A DNA stretch of 64,000 nt from Larkinella punicea. Lineage in GTDB: Bacteria; Bacteroidota; Bacteroidia; Cytophagales; Spirosomataceae. Of the stretch, positions 61,113 through 64,000 are shown piece by piece. The stretch lies in contig NZ_QOWE01000006.1 in NCBI RefSeq assembly GCF_003334855.1, positions 62,001 to 126,000 of the forward strand, given 5' to 3'. Position 1 is the stretch's first letter. Each line of letters opens with the position of its first letter. The notes beneath the pieces were generated by a model. That model did not search any database and had not been told where the DNA came from. It saw nothing but the letters and a program-made list of their open reading frames with translations. A program made the position numbers and the translations under genes.

Positions 61113-64000
61113 ATGAAGGTAAATTTTCTACGTTTTTTTCGTTTGCTTCCGGTTTTGGCTTTGTTGCTGATTTCGGGAACATCGCTGTTCGCCCAAACCA
61201 ACCAGTTGACCGGAAAATTTGCCGATGTCAACAACGGCGTTCTGATCGGGGTACCCATTATTCTGACGTCGCAGCAGGATACGACCCAGGTTCAATACAC
61301 CGTTACTGATACAAGTGGCGTCTTTACCTTCATGAACCTCAATCCGGCAGCCTACCGGCTGAAAGCCACCTACCTGGGTTTTACGGATTATGATAAAGTG
61401 ATCACAATTACCGAATCGGTCCAGAATCTGGGCACCATCACGCTGACCGAAGACGCCAAAACGCTCAAGGAAGTCGTGATCAAGGGGCAAATACCGCCCG
61501 CCCAGCAGAAAGGCGATACGCTCCAGTTGAATGCCGAAGCGTTTAAAGTCACCCGTGATGCGACCACCGAAGACTTGATCAAGAAGATGCCGGGGATTAC
61601 GGTGGAAAACGGAACCGTGAAAGCCCAGGGCGAGGATGTGCAGCAGGTGCTGGTGGATGGGAAAATCTTTTTTGGCGACGATCCGAGCATTGCCCTCCGC
61701 AACCTACCCGCCGAAGTGGTCGATAAAATCGAGATTTTCGACCGCATGAGCGACCAGTCGCAGTTTACCGGTTTTAATGACGGGCAAACCTCAAAAACCA
61801 TCAACATCGTGACGCGGGGCGACCGGCAAAACGGCGTCTTTGGCCGGATTTATGCCGGTTATGGAACGGACGATACGTATTCGGCGGGGGGAAATGTCAA
61901 TTTCTTCAACGGCGCCCGGCGGTTTTCGATCGTTGGGCTGAGCAACAACATCAACCAGCAAAACTTCTCCTCGCAGGATTTAACCGGCGTCGCCAGCAGC
62001 AACAGTGGCGGAGGTGGTGGTGGCGGTGGCCGGGGTGGAAACCGGGGCGGGGGTGGCAACCGCGGTGGTGGAGGAGGTGGCAACGACAGCTTCCTGGTGG
62101 GTCAGCAGAGCGGGATCAACAAAACGAACTCCATCGGGCTCAACTTTTCCGACGACTGGGGCAAGCACGTTACCATTCGGGGGAGCTATTTTTTCAACAA
62201 CAGCAACAACGCCAATTCCCAGACGGTTTTTCGCCGGTATACGCTGACCGAAAATGCCAGCCAGAATTACCTGGAAAATAGCAACACCCGCAGCGAAAAC
62301 TACAACCACCGGCTGGATTTTCGGCTCGAATACACGATCAATTCCAACAACTCGCTGTTGATTACGCCCCGGCTGCGGTGGCAAAACAACAGTTCTTCGA
62401 GCAGCACGCAAGGGATTACGTACCTGGCTGGCGACAGCACCTCCCAAAACCAGACGCTGGGCAACAACTTCAACCCGGTTTTGCCACCCGACAGCCTGCT
62501 GCTGAACCGGAGCAATACCGACAACATCAGCCGAACCAAGGCTTTCAACTTCAGCAACAACATTCTGTTCCGGCACCGGTTTGCCAAACGCGGACGGTCG
62601 CTCTCCCTGAATTTTGGCACCCAGATCAGCACGCAGGACCGGGACAATTCGCAGTTGTCGCTGAATGAATATTTTACGGGAGCAACGCCGGATCAGCGCA
62701 TTCAGCAGGAAACCAATACCAATACGCCGAGCTACCAGTATTCGCTCAATGCGGCTTTTACGGAACCGCTGAGCAAGCTGAGTCAGTTGCAAATCAATTA
62801 TACGACGACCTACCGCTATAGCGACGCGACCCGGCGGACGAACCGCTACAATCCGGCCACGCAGCGCTACGATCAACTGGATTCGCTGTTGTCGAACACG
62901 TTTCAGAATGATTATTTTACCAACCAGGCGGGCGTGGGCTACAATTACCGGTCACCGAAAATGGGGCTGAACGTCAACCTGAACTACCAGCGGGCGGATC
63001 TGCTCAGCGACCAGACATTCCCGATCAACAACGACGTTCAGGCGCATTTCAACAACCTGCTGCCATCGGCGATGCTGGATCTGAAACTGTCGACCGACAG
63101 CCGCGTTCGGTTATTTTACCGCACCAATACACAGGCACCGGGGGTCACGCAGCTCCAGAATGTGCTCGATAACTCCAATCCGCTGTTTCTGACCACCGGA
63201 AATCCGGATTTGAAGCAGTCGTATAGCCACAACGTGTCGGTTCGGTATCAACTCACCAAACCGGTCAAAGGCCGCAGCCTGTTTGTGTTTGTCAACATGG
63301 GTTCGACCAATGACTACATCGGAACGTCTACCGTCATCAGCAACGGAACCGCCACCCTGCCCGACGGCACGACGCTGGGGCAGGGCGTTCAGTTGACCCG
63401 CCCGGTCAACCTGAGCGGTTTGTGGAACCTCCGCACGTTTGTTACCTACAGCACCCCGCTCAAATTCATCAAGAGTAACATCAGCATCAACGCCGGAAAC
63501 AGCTACGGAACGTCGCCGAGTCTGATCAACAACCAGATCAACAACGCCAACACAACCACCTGGTCGCAGGGCGTCAGCCTGAGCAGCAACATCAGCCAGA
63601 AGCTGGACTTTTCGTTTTCGTATTCGGGTAACTTCAACGATGTGAAATATTCGCTTCAGGAACAGAACAACAACAAGTATTATTTTCAGGTGCTGAGTGG
63701 CCGCATCAACTGGATATTCGGGCCGGGTCTGGTGTTGCAGTCCGACATTTCGAACCAGAAGTATACCGGTTTCAACGGCAGTGTCAACCAGCAGTATACG
63801 CTCTGGAATGCGGCCGTTGGCAAGAAATTCCTGAAAGACCAGCGGGGCGAACTCCGGTTGTCGGTTTTTGACTTGCTGAAGCAGAACAACAGCCTGAATG
63901 TGACCCAAACCGATACGTACGTGGAAAACAGCCGGGCGCAGGTGCTGCAACGGTATTTTATGCTGACGTTCACCTACAACCTGCGCCAGTTTAAAGCTTC
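61113..64000 (+). CDS. Outer-membrane beta-barrel protein with plug-like domain (TonB-dependent receptor type), partial
   Basis: More than 962 residues, open to the right edge. Signal peptide to LFAQ (28), then a carboxypeptidase-regulatory-like domain (about 30-115: GVPIILTS.., GVFTFMNLNPAAYRLKATYLGF), a plug-like domain (LIKKMPGITVENGTV, QQVLVDGKIFFGDDPSIALRNLPAEVVDKIEIF) and a long barrel of the OMP_b-brl_3 kind. Residues about 297-324 are almost only Gly, Arg and Asn, an insertion between the first strands. It is not a SusC protein, as no SusD follows in view. Likely a target of the sigma factor upstream. Confidence 0.85.
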   Translation, partial: MKVNFLRFFRLLPVLALLLISGTSLFAQTNQLTGKFADVNNGVLIGVPIILTSQQDTTQVQYTVTDTSGVFTFMNLNPAAYRLKATYLGFTDYDKVITITESVQNLGTITLTEDAKTLKEVVIKGQIPPAQQKGDTLQLNAEAFKVTRDATTEDLIKKMPGITVENGTVKAQGEDVQQVLVDGKIFFGDDPSIALRNLPAEVVDKIEIFDRMSDQSQFTGFNDGQTSKTINIVTRGDRQNGVFGRIYAGYGTDDTYSAGGNVNFFNGARRFSIVGLSNNINQQNFSSQDLTGVASSNSGGGGGGGGRGGNRGGGGNRGGGGGGNDSFLVGQQSGINKTNSIGLNFSDDWGKHVTIRGSYFFNNSNNANSQTVFRRYTLTENASQNYLENSNTRSENYNHRLDFRLEYTINSNNSLLITPRLRWQNNSSSSSTQGITYLAGDSTSQNQTLGNNFNPVLPPDSLLLNRSNTDNISRTKAFNFSNNILFRHRFAKRGRSLSLNFGTQISTQDRDNSQLSLNEYFTGATPDQRIQQETNTNTPSYQYSLNAAFTEPLSKLSQLQINYTTTYRYSDATRRTNRYNPATQRYDQLDSLLSNTFQNDYFTNQAGVGYNYRSPKMGLNVNLNYQRADLLSDQTFPINNDVQAHFNNLLPSAMLDLKLSTDSRVRLFYRTNTQAPGVTQLQNVLDNSNPLFLTTGNPDLKQSYSHNVSVRYQLTKPVKGRSLFVFVNMGSTNDYIGTSTVISNGTATLPDGTTLGQGVQLTRPVNLSGLWNLRTFVTYSTPLKFIKSNISINAGNSYGTSPSLINNQINNANTTTWSQGVSLSSNISQKLDFSFSYSGNFNDVKYSLQEQNNNKYYFQVLSGRINWIFGPGLVLQSDISNQKYTGFNGSVNQQYTLWNAAVGKKFLKDQRGELRLSVFDLLKQNNSLNVTQTDTYVENSRAQVLQRYFMLTFTYNLRQFKA

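Noticed and set aside
61113-64000. SusC-type receptor of a glycan uptake locus
   Set aside because: The plug and barrel pattern fits the OMP_b-brl_3 group, and no SusD lies in view; context is a sigma-factor operon.

Overview
The window looks like a chromosomal segment of a Bacteroidota bacterium, most likely a Cytophagales member of the Spirosoma/Larkinella kind. This is inferred from several features: type IX secretion C-terminal sorting domains, a hybrid two-component regulator of the Bacteroidota type, DUF3500/DUF4230/DUF3108 proteins, and promoter-like TTG-N18/19-TAnnTTTG motifs in place of the sigma70 consensus. Base composition is moderately GC-rich throughout except around 56.5-58.4 kb. 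No rRNA, tRNA or CRISPR array was seen.

Layout. 0-12 kb: housekeeping and small conserved genes (rhodanese, miaA, DUF4230, a secreted M1 aminopeptidase, a BNR-repeat secreted protein, an RqcH/NFACT protein, a cellobiose 2-epimerase-like enzyme, an MBL hydrolase, a single-domain response regulator, a WapI-like orphan immunity candidate and a Uma2 protein). 12-16 kb: the two methylmalonyl-CoA mutase subunit genes, each carrying a foreign-looking repeat inside its reading frame. 16-25 kb: dnaA, a tandem pair of FemAB/GNAT-like genes, recA and citrate synthase gltA. 25-31 kb: DUF3500 protein, acyltransferase, LysR regulator divergent from glpD. 31-38 kb: a rhamnogalacturonan/hexuronate block on the minus strand (GH106 rhamnosidase, a CE4-GH39 fusion, an ExuT-like MFS permease). 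38-45 kb: a seven-gene tetR-tolC-hlyD-ABC-ABC-permease-permease exporter operon. 45-57 kb: a large hybrid two-component regulator, GH105-DUF4350, a P-type cation ATPase, L-rhamnose mutarotase and a GH43/GH32-like secreted propeller enzyme. 57-59 kb: a lower-GC patch with an alpha/beta hydrolase, a PLDc_N membrane peptide, a decayed C-terminal gene remnant and a DUF433/DUF5615 toxin-antitoxin pair. 59-64 kb: an ECF sigma factor operon (membrane-anchored partner, CpxP/Spy-like protein), then a PepSY-like protein and a large outer-membrane beta-barrel protein that runs off the window.

How they fit together. GH106, CE4-GH39, GH105, RhaM, the hexuronate-type permease and the hybrid sensor form a dispersed set for taking apart rhamnose- and uronate-containing pectic polymers. 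They are interleaved with an exporter and a cation pump, and there is no SusC/SusD pair in view. The sigma-factor set at the right end looks like an envelope-stress or metal-response module.

The most striking non-gene signal is the density of long inverted repeats, about fifteen in 64 kb. Most sit between genes. One family (three copies) lies directly upstream of three sugar-utilisation genes. A perfect 51-bp palindrome sits in frame inside the mutase large subunit, and a 7-bp tandem repeat sits in frame inside the small subunit.
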